64,000 bases of DNA, from NCBI GenBank assembly GCA_963556195.1, contig OY744532.1, positions 82,364,734 through 82,428,733 of the forward strand. Direction: 5' to 3'. Made by a program: the position numbers and the translations under genes. Source of the stretch: Sepiola atlantica. Its lineage: Eukaryota; Mollusca; Cephalopoda; Sepiida; Sepiolidae. The notes beneath the pieces were generated by a model. That model had not been told where the DNA came from. It did not search any database and saw nothing but the letters and a program-made list of their open reading frames with translations. Below, in pieces: positions 33,433 through 43,333 of this stretch; within the stretch, counting starts at the first letter, position 1, and each line of letters opens with the position of its first letter.

Positions 33433-36400
33433 ATGGACCCCATCATCAAATTCCTTAGAACTTTTTCATCTCTTAAACATAATTCACGTGAATTTGTTTT
33501 CCCTGTGGATCGCCAAGATGCCGATATTGTCCAATCGAATACCGAATGGTACAATACCATATTAGTGAGCCATTTCTTTAAAAAAATAGAGACACAATTG
33601 GAACTTCCAAATAAAATTTTCATGGCCTTCACCCCTTCAGTTCTTATGGAAAATTCCATTGGTCCTAATGAATGTGCATCTGTCGCATCATTATGCACTG
33701 GCGATCATTTTGTTACTTTCAGATTTTCTTATTTGGAATCATTGCCTGTGATTGAGCTTGCAGATTCATTACTAATTTCAAATGTGAACTTTTTTGATAA
33801 AATTGTCTTTTATCTAAATGATGCTTTAAGGGACAATGAGCACACATTCGGAATCTTAAATGCATTTAAAACATTTTCTGATAAAAGCAATTTTATTTTT
33901 AGATGTAGGGTACTAAATGTGCAGCAGCAGCTTAACAGTAATGATTGTGGGTTGCATTCAATTTTAAATGCTTTAATATTTGCCTTAAATTCAGACCCAA
34001 CCAAATTTCGCGTTTCAACTCATGTTTCCAGTGGGGCTACTGTTCTACGGGAATATCTTAGAGCGTGCTATAATTGTAATGACATTTTTGAGCCTGACTT
34101 TCTAATATATAATGATAATTCAAATCCGATTCTTTTTGATGAGATTTTTGTTTACAACCCTGTTAGAAAAACTATTTCTACACTAAATAAAACTGGGCTA
34201 GCTGAACATCAATCAAATCCAATGATTATTAATTTAAAAAATTACAATTATGTCCAAACAGGAACCTGTCATTCTAAAAAGGCAGAAAAAATTACAGTGC
34301 AAACTGTTTATGACCCCATTATTAGTGAGGACGACACTAAAAGCCCTAAAATACCTAAAACAAATCACAAATTGCTTGCAAATTCTTTGGAAGTTTTGCC
34401 AGCTGCAGTAGTTTCGCATCAGGTAGAAACTTTGCTGCCGCCTCTTAAATCCGCAAAAGATTCTAAAGGCAAACCAAATTACTTCTTAGACCCAGTTTTA
34501 GTAGCAGAATATATGGCTAATCATAAATGCACTGAAGCTTCTGCCAAAAAAGGTTTGCGAAGGCATGCACAAAAATGCAATGAAAGCGCATTTCAGAAGC
34601 AAAAGCGATTAGAGAAACAAAGAATGCAAAAAGAGCTATCTAGGCGGTCTGAGTCAGGGAAGCAAACATGTAAAAGACTGCAAAAAGACCGTAAGCATAA
34701 AGATGCGACACGGCAATCTGAGATCCTTGAGGAAACAAATCTTCGCTTGAAAAAGAATAGGGAGCTTAAAGAAGCAACACGCAAATCGGAGATTCTAGAA
34801 GAGAGGAATCTTCGCTTGAAAAAGAATAGGGAGCTTAAAGAAGCAACACGCAAATCGGAGATTCTAGAAGAGAGGAATCTTCGCTTGAAAAAGAATAGGG
34901 AGCTTAAAGAAGCAACACGCAAATCGGAGATTCTAGAAGAGAGGAATCTTCGCTTGAAAAAGAATAGGGAGCTTAAAGAAGCAACACGCAAATCGGAGAT
35001 TCTAGAAGAGAGGAATCTTCGTTTGAAAAAGAATAGGGAACATAAAGAAACAACATGCGAATCGGAGACTCTAGAAGAGAGGAATCTTCGCTTGAAAAAG
35101 AATAGGGAGCTTAAAGAAGCAACACGTGAATCGGAGACTCCTAAGGAAAGGGAGCTCAGATTGAACCAGGATAGGGTTGGTCACTCTGAGACCTACTACA
35201 ATAGGACTTTTAAATTAGACCCAAAATACTTTAGAATTGCCTTCAAGCCCTTAGTTGAAGTGGACTATGACTCCGAGATAATCCACCTTAAATATAAGGA
35301 CGATCCATGTAAGCACTGCGGGGCATACAAATTGCCTTTAGAGCCACCCGGATTGTGTTGCATGAATGGCAAGGTTAAGATACCTGAATTCGAACGGCCA
35401 GGAGATGAAATACAAAGTTTGTATGAGGGCAATGATGAATATGCAAAAATGTTTGCTAAATTCGCAAGGGTCCTGAATGCCGGATTTGCCTTCAGTCATA
35501 TGCACTGTACTGAACTCCCTATCGGTGAAGTGAAACCGAGCATGAAAGTTCATGGATTTTGTTATCAGACATTGGCACCGCTTGAGCCACAGGCAGGCAC
35601 AAGACCGAGATATGCTCAGGTGCACATATTTGATAAGGTATCTCAGAAACTTGAGAGGGAGAAATTTAAATTCGAGCATCGGTATAGTGCAATTCTGAAC
35701 TATATCCAGGCCATCTTCAGTGATTTCATTCTGGATCAGAATATTCTGTCAAAAACTTTCAAAACGGGATATGAAATGCTTGAACAGATGCCCGAATATA
35801 GGCTGGTGTTAGGGGATTGTCTGCCTGCCAACAGAACTCATCTACTCCCGACGGTGTCCGAAATAGCTGGGCTCTACCTTGAGAAGGATATCAAGGAGCT
35901 CGGCAGGGTCATTTTAGTTCGAAAAAGGGCTGGTGAAGAAGGATATGTCCGTGTTGACTTCCTAAGCCCTTTTTATGAACCTCTTGGATACCCTCTTATT
36001 TTTAATGTTGGGCAGAAAGGTTGGAGCCGCTGGCACCATTTACTTAAAACTGGCCACAAAGAAACTTTGATGCAGTATCTTAAGTATCTTTTCATGGTCC
36101 GAGACGATTTTTTCAACCCACTGATATTGAGCGGTAATCTATTGCACCAGTATGCAATAGACATGAAAATGCGTCTGGATTATTTAAATTTCCAGTACCA
36201 AGTAAAGCACCAAGAAAAGATTAAGGGGTCGTATAGGTTAGAATCAGTTAACACCTTGAATGATTGCAAAAATCCTGCAGAGGTTGGAGTCGGTATCGTT
36301 CTTTCGGAATCGACTCCAGGGACTCCTAAGTGGTACAAAAAACTATACCGAGATTCAATGGCATTGGTCAGAGAATTTGGATGTCCAGACCTCTTTGTAA

Positions 36401-39400
36401 CCATGACCTGCAATCCTAAATTACCAGAAATACAAGAAATGGCCCGCAACCGCAAGGATAATCCTGATAAATATAGGCCTGACCTTATATGCAGGAGTTT
36501 CATGGAACGGGTGAGGCTTCTTTTCAATGTGAACATAAAAAAAAGAGGAATTTTTGGTAAATGTGTGGCCTACAGTTACAAAATAGAATTCCAGAAAAGA
36601 GGCCTCCCACATGTTCACGGTTTGATTTGGTTGGCGCAGGCTGATAAGATTTTGTCCGCAGAGGATGTCGATCGCCTGATTAGCGCTGAAATCCCAGTAG
36701 GTGATTCCAAAAACCAGAAGCTGGCCTATGAGTTTGTCACTTCTAAAATGATTCACGGTCCTTGCGGTATGATAAATCCCAGATGTCCTTGCATGAAGCC
36801 CTCTAAAACAATCAAAAACACAACATCTTGCTCTAAGATGTTTCCAAAGAATTTTAATAATGTAACCAATTTCAACGCGGCAAACTATCCTAATTACAGG
36901 CGTAGAACACCCGATAATAATGGTGGACAGGGCGAAATTTGTCAAGCAGGTAAAAAGAAGTGTGTAGTAACAAGCAGGGATGTGGTTCCACACAATCTCT
37001 ACCTAGGAATCATATTTCAGTCCCACATTAACCTGGAAGTTGTAAGTTCGGTCAGCGTTTTCCAATATATATTTAAGTATATTCTGAAGGGTTCTGATCA
37101 CATAAATTATGAACTTGAAAAGGTCACAGATGACAAGGGGAACCCTGTGAATGATCAAGAAAAGGATGAAGTTAAGATATACCTCAACGGTAGGTATATG
37201 TCCAGTGTTGAGGCGATATGGTCGATACTCTGCCTGAGCCAATACGGGATGTACCCCTCAGTCGTCAAGCTGGATATCCACCTTGAGGGTCAACAGAAAG
37301 TTTTTTATGATCCTAAGTCAGGTAAGCCCAACCTGGAAACCATGGAAAGACTAGCCAAGACGAAATTGACAGAATTTTTCACTCTAAATAGAGAAGACAA
37401 AAAAGCCAACAATTTCTTGTATTTGGATATTCCAAAATTTTATGCCTGGATGGTCCAAGAAAGGTTTTGGAAGCGTCGAGTATTGGGCGAGAATGATCCT
37501 GAGTTCAGCATGCCCCGGGGTGATCAGATATCCCGCATGCCCAACATTCTTCCCAATTCGGGTGGAGATCAAGAAACCTTCGCTCTTTACCTTTTACTTT
37601 TAAAAATAAAAGGGCCAAAATGCTACACCGATCTTAGAACGGTGGGCGATCAAGTTTTTCCAACCTTCAAAGAGGCTGCAGTCTCCCTCCAGATCATGGA
37701 GGCTGATAACGAAATCAGCTTGGTTTTGCATGATGCTCAGATTTCGATGAGCTCGCGTGAGATGCGGAGGATGTTTGCCATGCTTATCCACTTTTGGAAG
37801 CCGAGTGACGCCCTATCGTTGTGGAATGACCACAGAGACAGTATGTCACATGACTTAGCCCGTGCAGAGCCCGACACTGATATGGATATCGTATACAACA
37901 GGGCGTTGCATCGGGTTTATGTTTACTTGATAAGTTACGGCACAAAAATGGATAGTTGCAACCTTCCACGGCCAAACGAGGGGCTAAGTGTGCTGGAGAA
38001 TGAGAGAATTGGGATTGTCTATGAGAGCATAGAAAGCTTGGAGTCAATTTTAGCTGTTGAAAACTCCCTAAATGCTAATCAGCGAGCGCTCTATGACTCT
38101 GTATTGGATTCTGTGAGGCAGAAGGCGGGTAAAAACTTTTTTGTGGACGCACCCGGTGGCACTGGCAAGACTTATCTCATGAATGCGATAGTACGAAAGC
38201 TTGCCAGTCAGGGTTACAAGGTGACTGCTTGCGCCTCATCTGGCATTGCAGCACTCCTGCTCACAGGCGGGACCACCTTGCACTCAAGGATGAAGCTGCC
38301 TTTATATCCTGAAGATAAAACGGCGCTTACTATTCAAAAGGGATCTAAACTCGCTAAAGAGCTTGCCGAACTCGACCTGATTATTTGGGACGAGGCCCCC
38401 ATGTTCAGTAGGTACCTGATGGAGTTTCTGGATAAAACTCTAAGATTCGTACGTGGAGGGGTTAATCCATCAGAGAAAACCTTTGGTGGTATCACCATGC
38501 TGCTCTCTGGTGATTGGCGACAAGTTCTCCCCGTCGTTCCGAATGGAGACCGATCTCAAATTGTTGCCTCAACATTAAAAAAACACTCATCATGGAATAC
38601 TTTCAACATTTTTAGGTTGAATACAAACATGAGGGTGAATGGTGTTGATCAGGCATCAATAGATTTCAAAGCTCTACTCCTCAGGATTGGTGATGGTGTC
38701 GCCAATCTAAAACAAGACAATCGTAGAACCAACGACTTCGTAGTTCCACCCGAATTTTTGATGACAGGTGACACGCCTGACCCATTGATAGATAGGATAT
38801 ATCCTAACGTGTCAAATCAGTTGGGCGAGAATGATTACGTGAATTGGGTGACAGATCGCGCTATCATTACTCCTACGAATAGAGAGGTCGCCGAAATTAA
38901 TCAAAAGGTCCTTGACAGATTGCCTGGTAGAGAAATAGTGATTCATTCGTTTGATCGTAACAATGAACAAACTGACCGAAAGTATAATGTTCCAGTAGAT
39001 ACATTGAACGCGATAGTCCTCCCTGGAATGCCAGATCACCTTTTGAAACTAAAATTAGGTGCTCCGGTTATACTACTAAGAAACATATGTCCTGCCGAGG
39101 GACATTGCAACGGTACTCGATACGTTGTAAAAAATATCCACCCGCGAATACTAGAACTCGAAGTAGCGGTAGGCCCTCGGAAGGGACAATTGTTTCATTT
39201 GCCAAGAATTGAACTTCACAGCGAAGAAGGGAGGGTTCCATTCGATTTTTACCGGAAACAGTTTCCTGTGAAATTATCGTTTGCAATGACCTCCAACAAA
39301 TCACAAGGGCAAACCATTAACCATGTTGGTATAAGCTGCCTGAACGATTTCTTTTCACATGGCCAGTTCTATGTTGCAATTAGCAGAGTAACTAATCCGG

Positions 39401-39480
39401 CAAACATTACAATTTTAGTTCCTGAAAACCAAGAAGGTGTAGTTAAAAATGTTGTATACCCAGAAGTTTTTAGAAACTAA
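33433..39480 (+). CDS. Helitron Rep/helicase with N-terminal Ulp1-like protease and STPR repeats
   Basis: Single 2015-residue ORF, ATG to TAA, no introns. N-terminal C48/Ulp1-like cysteine protease: H92, D111, Q166 and C172 (in NSNDCGLHS) fit the H-D-Q-C catalytic set. Residues 437-574 are six 23-residue basic repeats (LRLKKNRELKEATRKSE type), matching the STPR DNA-binding repeat. A Cys/His cluster follows (C626, H628, C629, C642, C643). The HUH Rep nuclease has motif 1 FVTMTCNP (988-995), HVH (H1060, H1062) and YIFKY with two tyrosines (Y1212, Y1216). The Pif1-family helicase has Walker A GGTGKT (1575-1580), DEAP (1653-1656), GDWRQ (1693-1697), SNKSQGQT (from 1954) and FYVAISRV (1979-1986). 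The protein should nick and join Helitron ends and unwind DNA for rolling-circle transposition in the nucleus. All catalytic residues I can see are present, so it may be active. The role of the protease is unknown. Confidence 0.95.
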   Translation: MDPIIKFLRTFSSLKHNSREFVFPVDRQDADIVQSNTEWYNTILVSHFFKKIETQLELPNKIFMAFTPSVLMENSIGPNECASVASLCTGDHFVTFRFSYLESLPVIELADSLLISNVNFFDKIVFYLNDALRDNEHTFGILNAFKTFSDKSNFIFRCRVLNVQQQLNSNDCGLHSILNALIFALNSDPTKFRVSTHVSSGATVLREYLRACYNCNDIFEPDFLIYNDNSNPILFDEIFVYNPVRKTISTLNKTGLAEHQSNPMIINLKNYNYVQTGTCHSKKAEKITVQTVYDPIISEDDTKSPKIPKTNHKLLANSLEVLPAAVVSHQVETLLPPLKSAKDSKGKPNYFLDPVLVAEYMANHKCTEASAKKGLRRHAQKCNESAFQKQKRLEKQRMQKELSRRSESGKQTCKRLQKDRKHKDATRQSEILEETNLRLKKNRELKEATRKSEILEERNLRLKKNRELKEATRKSEILEERNLRLKKNRELKEATRKSEILEERNLRLKKNRELKEATRKSEILEERNLRLKKNREHKETTCESETLEERNLRLKKNRELKEATRESETPKERELRLNQDRVGHSETYYNRTFKLDPKYFRIAFKPLVEVDYDSEIIHLKYKDDPCKHCGAYKLPLEPPGLCCMNGKVKIPEFERPGDEIQSLYEGNDEYAKMFAKFARVLNAGFAFSHMHCTELPIGEVKPSMKVHGFCYQTLAPLEPQAGTRPRYAQVHIFDKVSQKLEREKFKFEHRYSAILNYIQAIFSDFILDQNILSKTFKTGYEMLEQMPEYRLVLGDCLPANRTHLLPTVSEIAGLYLEKDIKELGRVILVRKRAGEEGYVRVDFLSPFYEPLGYPLIFNVGQKGWSRWHHLLKTGHKETLMQYLKYLFMVRDDFFNPLILSGNLLHQYAIDMKMRLDYLNFQYQVKHQEKIKGSYRLESVNTLNDCKNPAEVGVGIVLSESTPGTPKWYKKLYRDSMALVREFGCPDLFVTMTCNPKLPEIQEMARNRKDNPDKYRPDLICRSFMERVRLLFNVNIKKRGIFGKCVAYSYKIEFQKRGLPHVHGLIWLAQADKILSAEDVDRLISAEIPVGDSKNQKLAYEFVTSKMIHGPCGMINPRCPCMKPSKTIKNTTSCSKMFPKNFNNVTNFNAANYPNYRRRTPDNNGGQGEICQAGKKKCVVTSRDVVPHNLYLGIIFQSHINLEVVSSVSVFQYIFKYILKGSDHINYELEKVTDDKGNPVNDQEKDEVKIYLNGRYMSSVEAIWSILCLSQYGMYPSVVKLDIHLEGQQKVFYDPKSGKPNLETMERLAKTKLTEFFTLNREDKKANNFLYLDIPKFYAWMVQERFWKRRVLGENDPEFSMPRGDQISRMPNILPNSGGDQETFALYLLLLKIKGPKCYTDLRTVGDQVFPTFKEAAVSLQIMEADNEISLVLHDAQISMSSREMRRMFAMLIHFWKPSDALSLWNDHRDSMSHDLARAEPDTDMDIVYNRALHRVYVYLISYGTKMDSCNLPRPNEGLSVLENERIGIVYESIESLESILAVENSLNANQRALYDSVLDSVRQKAGKNFFVDAPGGTGKTYLMNAIVRKLASQGYKVTACASSGIAALLLTGGTTLHSRMKLPLYPEDKTALTIQKGSKLAKELAELDLIIWDEAPMFSRYLMEFLDKTLRFVRGGVNPSEKTFGGITMLLSGDWRQVLPVVPNGDRSQIVASTLKKHSSWNTFNIFRLNTNMRVNGVDQASIDFKALLLRIGDGVANLKQDNRRTNDFVVPPEFLMTGDTPDPLIDRIYPNVSNQLGENDYVNWVTDRAIITPTNREVAEINQKVLDRLPGREIVIHSFDRNNEQTDRKYNVPVDTLNAIVLPGMPDHLLKLKLGAPVILLRNICPAEGHCNGTRYVVKNIHPRILELEVAVGPRKGQLFHLPRIELHSEEGRVPFDFYRKQFPVKLSFAMTSNKSQGQTINHVGISCLNDFFSHGQFYVAISRVTNPANITILVPENQEGVVKNVVYPEVFRN
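34741..35154 (+). repeat. 69-bp tandem repeat inside the Helitron ORF (STPR coding)
   Basis: Six in-frame 69-bp units encoding 23 residues each. The first four are identical by eye at the nucleotide level (34741-35016), while the fifth and sixth differ. Flanking sequence encodes more degenerate units (about 34675-34740 and 35155-35190). Nucleotide identity means recent expansion by slippage or unequal exchange with the reading frame preserved. Confidence 0.9.
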
Positions 39481-39510
39481 AATGTGTAACTATTCATCGT
39501 TTAAGCCGAA

Positions 39511-39540
39511 CTGATGAGTCCTAAAGAGGACAAGATACAT
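39511..39540 (+). ncRNA. Hammerhead-ribozyme-like motif, degenerate
   Basis: CTGATGA followed by a perfect 4-bp stem GTCC-TAAAGA-GGAC is the hammerhead core plus stem II as seen in many animal retroelement hammerheads. The next bases are AAGA rather than the required GAAA, so catalytic G12 and A14 appear lost. Stems I and III cannot be drawn with confidence. It lies 30 nt after the Helitron stop codon. Probably a dead or chance hammerhead. Confidence 0.3.
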
Positions 39541-39622
39541 ATAATTACATTTTACAAAATTAAGGTAACAAAATATATTCCTAAACCAGCAATTTCTTTT
39601 CATCAAATTACACATTCTCTAA

Positions 39623-39718
39623 ATGGCATTGAGTAGCAGCAAGCAGCCCACACCATCAAGTTTTTCCCCCTGGATTGACAAGAATTCCTATCAGAACAAA
39701 GTTGCGAAACAAAAATAG
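39623..39718 (+). other. Exon-like repeat copy 1
   Basis: ATG-initiated 31-codon frame (starting MALSSSKQP) ending TAG. It aligns with later copies: LSSSKQP corresponds to WSSIKQP. The following 'taatggtaacattcttaaat' is the same intron-like sequence as behind copies 2 and 3. No acceptor is visible in front. Confidence 0.4.
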
Positions 39719-39884
39719 GAAATTTTAATGGTAACATTCTTAAATATTTCACTACAAAACAATGTTGATCTTTCTCTATTTACACGGTTGAAATTTTTGA
39801 ATTTACATGGATTTTTTTTATTATTGCCAATAACATTTACTTGTGACTTTTTCCCTGTTTAAATTAAGTTTTTGTCTTTTTCAG

Positions 39885-39990
39885 TTTTGACTGGAGTAGC
39901 ATCAAGCAGCCCATAAGATCAAAACTTACACCCGATTTGACAAAAATCCCTTACAGAACAGTTTCGAAACTAAAATAGGAAATGTTAATG
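39885..39990 (+). other. Exon-like repeat copy 2
   Basis: Preceded by 'tttttgtctttttcag'. After one base of phase the frame reads FDWSSIKQPIRSKLTP and continues to an in-frame TAG at 39976-39978. The segment ends at ATG|GTAAC, aligning with the donor of copy 5. The stop means it would end translation or is decayed. Confidence 0.45.
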
Positions 39991-40144
39991 GTAACATTCT
40001 TAAATATTTCACTACAAAACAATGTTAATCTTTTTCTATTTACACGGTTGAAATTTTTGAATTTACATGGATTTTTTTAATTATTGCCAATAACATTTAC
40101 TTGTGACTTTTTCCCTGTTTAAATAAAGTTTTTGTCTTTTTCAG

Positions 40145-40250
40145 TTTTGACTGGAGTAGCATCAAGCAGCCCGTAAGATCAAAACTTTCACCCGATTTGA
40201 CAAAAATCCCTTACAGAACAGTTTCGAAACTAAAATAGGAAATTTTAATG
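40145..40250 (+). other. Exon-like repeat copy 3
   Basis: Exactly 260 bp after copy 2 and nearly identical (FDWSSIKQPVRSKLSP, in-frame TAG, ATG|GTAAC). The intron-like spacer is also duplicated. Confidence 0.45.
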
Positions 40251-40404
40251 GTAACATTCTTAAATATTTCACTACAAAACAATGTTGATCTTTTTCTATT
40301 AACACGGTTGAAATTTTTGAATTTACATGGATTTTTTTAATTATTGCCAATAACATTTACTTGTGACTTTTTCCCTGTTAAAATAAAGTTTTTGTCTTTT
40401 TCAG

Positions 40405-40490
40405 TTTTCAATGGAGTAGCATCAATCATCTCACTACATCAAGCCTTTAATCCTAGATGACATCCCTATCTGAGAAGTGTATTCAAATGA
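40405..40490 (+). other. Exon-like repeat copy 4 (diverged)
   Basis: 260 bp after copy 3, with the same acceptor. The frame starts FQWSSINHLTTSSL and then meets TAA; the rest has diverged and no donor is clear. Confidence 0.35.
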
Positions 40491-40557
40491 GTATAGTATT
40501 TCTTTAGAGTAAGCTTGTTATCTATTTGAATACTAAATGTTTTTTTTTCTTTTTCAG

Positions 40558-40660
40558 TTTGGAATTAACAGAAATTAAGACACCACAAGGACTTTTGAAC
40601 CGAGTACAAGAACATCCCAATTCGAGCAACGTTTTTAATAGGGTAGAGAGATTATTCATG
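40558..40660 (+). other. Exon-like repeat copy 5 (open, best splice sites)
   Basis: Acceptor 'tttttttctttttcag'; the frame in the same phase is open throughout (LELTEIKTPQGLLNRVQE through RVERLFM) and ends at ATG|GTAAGT, a consensus donor. It is the only copy without an in-frame stop and is the likely model of the original exon. Confidence 0.5.
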
Positions 40661-40877
40661 GTAAGTTTCTTATCTATTTTATGAAAAAAAACAAAAAGCA
40701 ATACTTTACATTATACAACCTGCTTTTTCTGTTTCTATTTACACTTCAGGATGCCTTTTACATTACATTGTTTCATGTTCTTTAGGTGATACTCTTTCGT
40801 CATATGATTGTTTTCTTTCATTTTTGAATACAAATAATTGTTTTAATAAATACTTCACTTTTTTCTTTCTTTTTCAG

Positions 40878-41075
40878 TTTGGATTTGATTAACATAAAGT
40901 CAGACTTCACCAAATTATAAAGGGATTCCCAGAAATTCAGCCTCCCCAAGACTTTTTGCATGGATTCTCATTTAGATTGTGATTTCTGTTTACATTTTTT
41001 TTTTATCTAAAGTTTCCTTTTACTTATTAATTCCTGTAATCTAAATTTTTTCATCCCCAATAAATAAATAAAACC
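40878..41075 (+). other. Exon-like repeat copy 6 / possible terminal exon
   Basis: Acceptor 'tttctttctttttcag', same phase, frame LDLINIKSDFTKL then TAA (40918-40920). The sequence runs on to AATAAA signals at 41059-41072, so it could be a terminal exon with 3' UTR. Confidence 0.45.
41059..41064 (+). terminator. Polyadenylation signal AATAAA
   Basis: 'ccccaataaataaataaaac' provides overlapping AATAAA hexamers after the exon-like array and the Helitron ORF, both on the same strand. Confidence 0.45.
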
Positions 41076-41659
41076 AAAAAAGCCAAGATGTTCTTCTCTT
41101 ATTTTCGTTCACATGACTAAAATAGGAACATTATTTTTAATAGAATAGTTTATGAAAATAATCTAAAAATCCCACTTTTATTTGAGGTTATTTCCTATTT
41201 CAGTCATGTAAATCATTGAGAGTTAAATACAATTCACGATTACTCATAATCAACTTATTTGTTTTTTTACTTACAACATATTTGAGTCAAAAACAATACA
41301 ATACATTAGAAACCCTAAGTTGTGTCAAGTTTTATCAAACACCGAAATGAACATTAGATTGGAAAAATATAGTCGCCATTTAAACAAACTAAGGCAGATC
41401 GAAAAATCAAGTTTAAAAACATGTATTTTTGAACTAGAATTTTATGATAAGAAGTTATTGTTCTTCCTCAGCTAGCATATTTCTTCATTTTTATAAAGAT
41501 TGCGACTATATATTTCCGCATATTTCTTTATTTAAGCGTTTCACGATGGAGAATGAAACTTGGCATAACTTATGTTTTTAATGTTAGCGAAATAATGAAA
41601 TGCAAATTTTGTTTTCCCACATATTCTAACTATATTAACATCCAAAAAATTTTTTTTTA
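41076..41659. other. AT-rich flank with an 18-bp inverted repeat
   Basis: No gene recognised. ACATGACTAAAATAGGAA (41111-41128) pairs with its reverse complement at 41192-41209 with one mismatch. The satellite array resumes after about 41650 with 'ttttaactaaaaaatattttt'. Confidence 0.5.
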
Positions 41660-43290
41660 ACTAAAAAATATTTTTGGGGGTCAAGGGTAAAAAAATAAAT
41701 GGGTCCGAAACAAAGAAAATCAATGTCTGATCACCCATGAAATATGACTGCCCCAGTCACATTTCTTTTTGGTTTACGAGTGAGCGTTCATTTCTGATGC
41801 GGCAGGCTAGAAAAAATATACAACAGTAGGAAGTATATTTATAGTGGTCCCCTACAATATAGCTGCTTCTGAGTATAGCGACCCCCTGAAATATCGGTGC
41901 TTCTGCAGTATAGTGGTCCCCTGAAATGTTGGTGCTTCTACAGTATGGCAGTCCCCTAAAATATCGGTGTTTCCACAGTATGGCACTCACCTGAAATGTG
42001 TGCTTCTGCAGTATAGCAGTCCGCAGAAATAACAGTGTTTCTGCTGTATAGTGGTCCCCAGAAACAGGTGCTTCCAGAGTATAGCAGTTCCCTTAAATAT
42101 CAGTTCTTATCCAGTAAAGCTACCCTCTACAGTTTAGGTGCTTCTACAGTATGACGGTCCCCTAAAATATTTGTTCTTCTGCAGTATAGCGGTCCAAGAA
42201 ATATTGGTGCTTCTACAGTATGGCCGCTCTCTGAGATATCGGTCTTCTGCAGTATACTGGTCCCCTGAACTATTTGTGCTTCGACAGTATGGTGGTCCTC
42301 TAAAATGTTGGTGCTGGCGTTCCATCGGTTTACAGGTGAGTGTTTATTTGTAACGTGGCAGCCTACCGAAAATAGACGACCGTAGTTACGTTGTTAAGAC
42401 AAGGTGTTTTGTTGTTAAGTTTAAAGTTAAGCAACAAATATCTCGGCCATTACTAAATGGGTAACCGTTTTGGAAAAATAACAAAACTGGTTGTTTGATA
42501 TGACGTAAGTGCCTTCAATAGCATATTTAAACATTAGTTCTTTGATATGACCGAGGCACCTACTAATTTGTTTACATTTTTTTAACTATGAATTGGGGAG
42601 GGTAAAAATTTTTTTTTTCTCTTTCTTTTTCTAACTGAAAATATTACTATTCATGGGGAAGGGTAACAAAAAAAAAATTTGGGGGGGGGGGATTTTTTTT
42701 TGTTTTTTTTTAACTGAAAACATTACTATTAATGGGAAAGGGTAAAAACAACTTTTTTTGGTGGGGTAAAATATATTTTTTTTTTCTTTTTCTAACTGAA
42801 AATATTACTATTCATGGGGAAGGGTAACAAAAAAAATTTTTTGGGGGGTGGGGGGGTTAAAAATTTTCAGTTGAAAATATTACTATTTATGGTGAAGAGT
42901 ACAAAAAAAAATTTAGGGGGAGGGTAGACATTTTTTCTCTTTTTTTCTCTTTTTCTAACTGAAAATATTACGGAGAAGGGCAAAAAATAAATTTGGGGGG
43001 GGGGGCGAACTTTTTTTTAAACTGAAAATATTAGTATTCATGGGGGAGGGTGAAAAAAACTTTTGGAATGTTTTAAAAATGTTTTATTTGTTTTTAAACT
43101 AAAAATATTCTTGGTTAGAAACATAGAAAATCGATGTCTACCCACCCAAGAAATATGACTGAGTCTCCATCGGTTTACTGGTGAGCGTTCATTTCCGATG
43201 CGGCAGCCTAGCAAAAATAGACGACCGTTAGGGAGTCTATTTTGGCTAGTCCACTTATAATATAACGAGCACTTCTCTGTCTGTCTGTCA

Positions 43291-43333
<43 letters not shown>

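Larger units (their letters stand above)
33282..41075 (+). mobile_element. Helitron (autonomous), termini not resolved
   Basis: Defined by the intact Rep-helicase ORF. The given limits run from the upstream hairpin to the poly(A) signal and are provisional. I could not place the 5' TC end or a 3' hairpin followed by CTRR. The element lies in the 17-kb non-satellite block. Its coding part has a balanced codon composition unlike the surrounding AT-rich DNA. The 3' segment holds tandem exon-like copies, in keeping with the known habit of Helitrons to capture host gene pieces. Confidence 0.6.

Noticed and set aside
34593..34991. 132-codon minus-strand frame with repeated peptide
   Set aside because: Antisense shadow of the 69-bp repeats in the Helitron ORF.
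36421..36993. 190-codon minus-strand frame
   Set aside because: Antisense to the Rep region of the Helitron; no domain.
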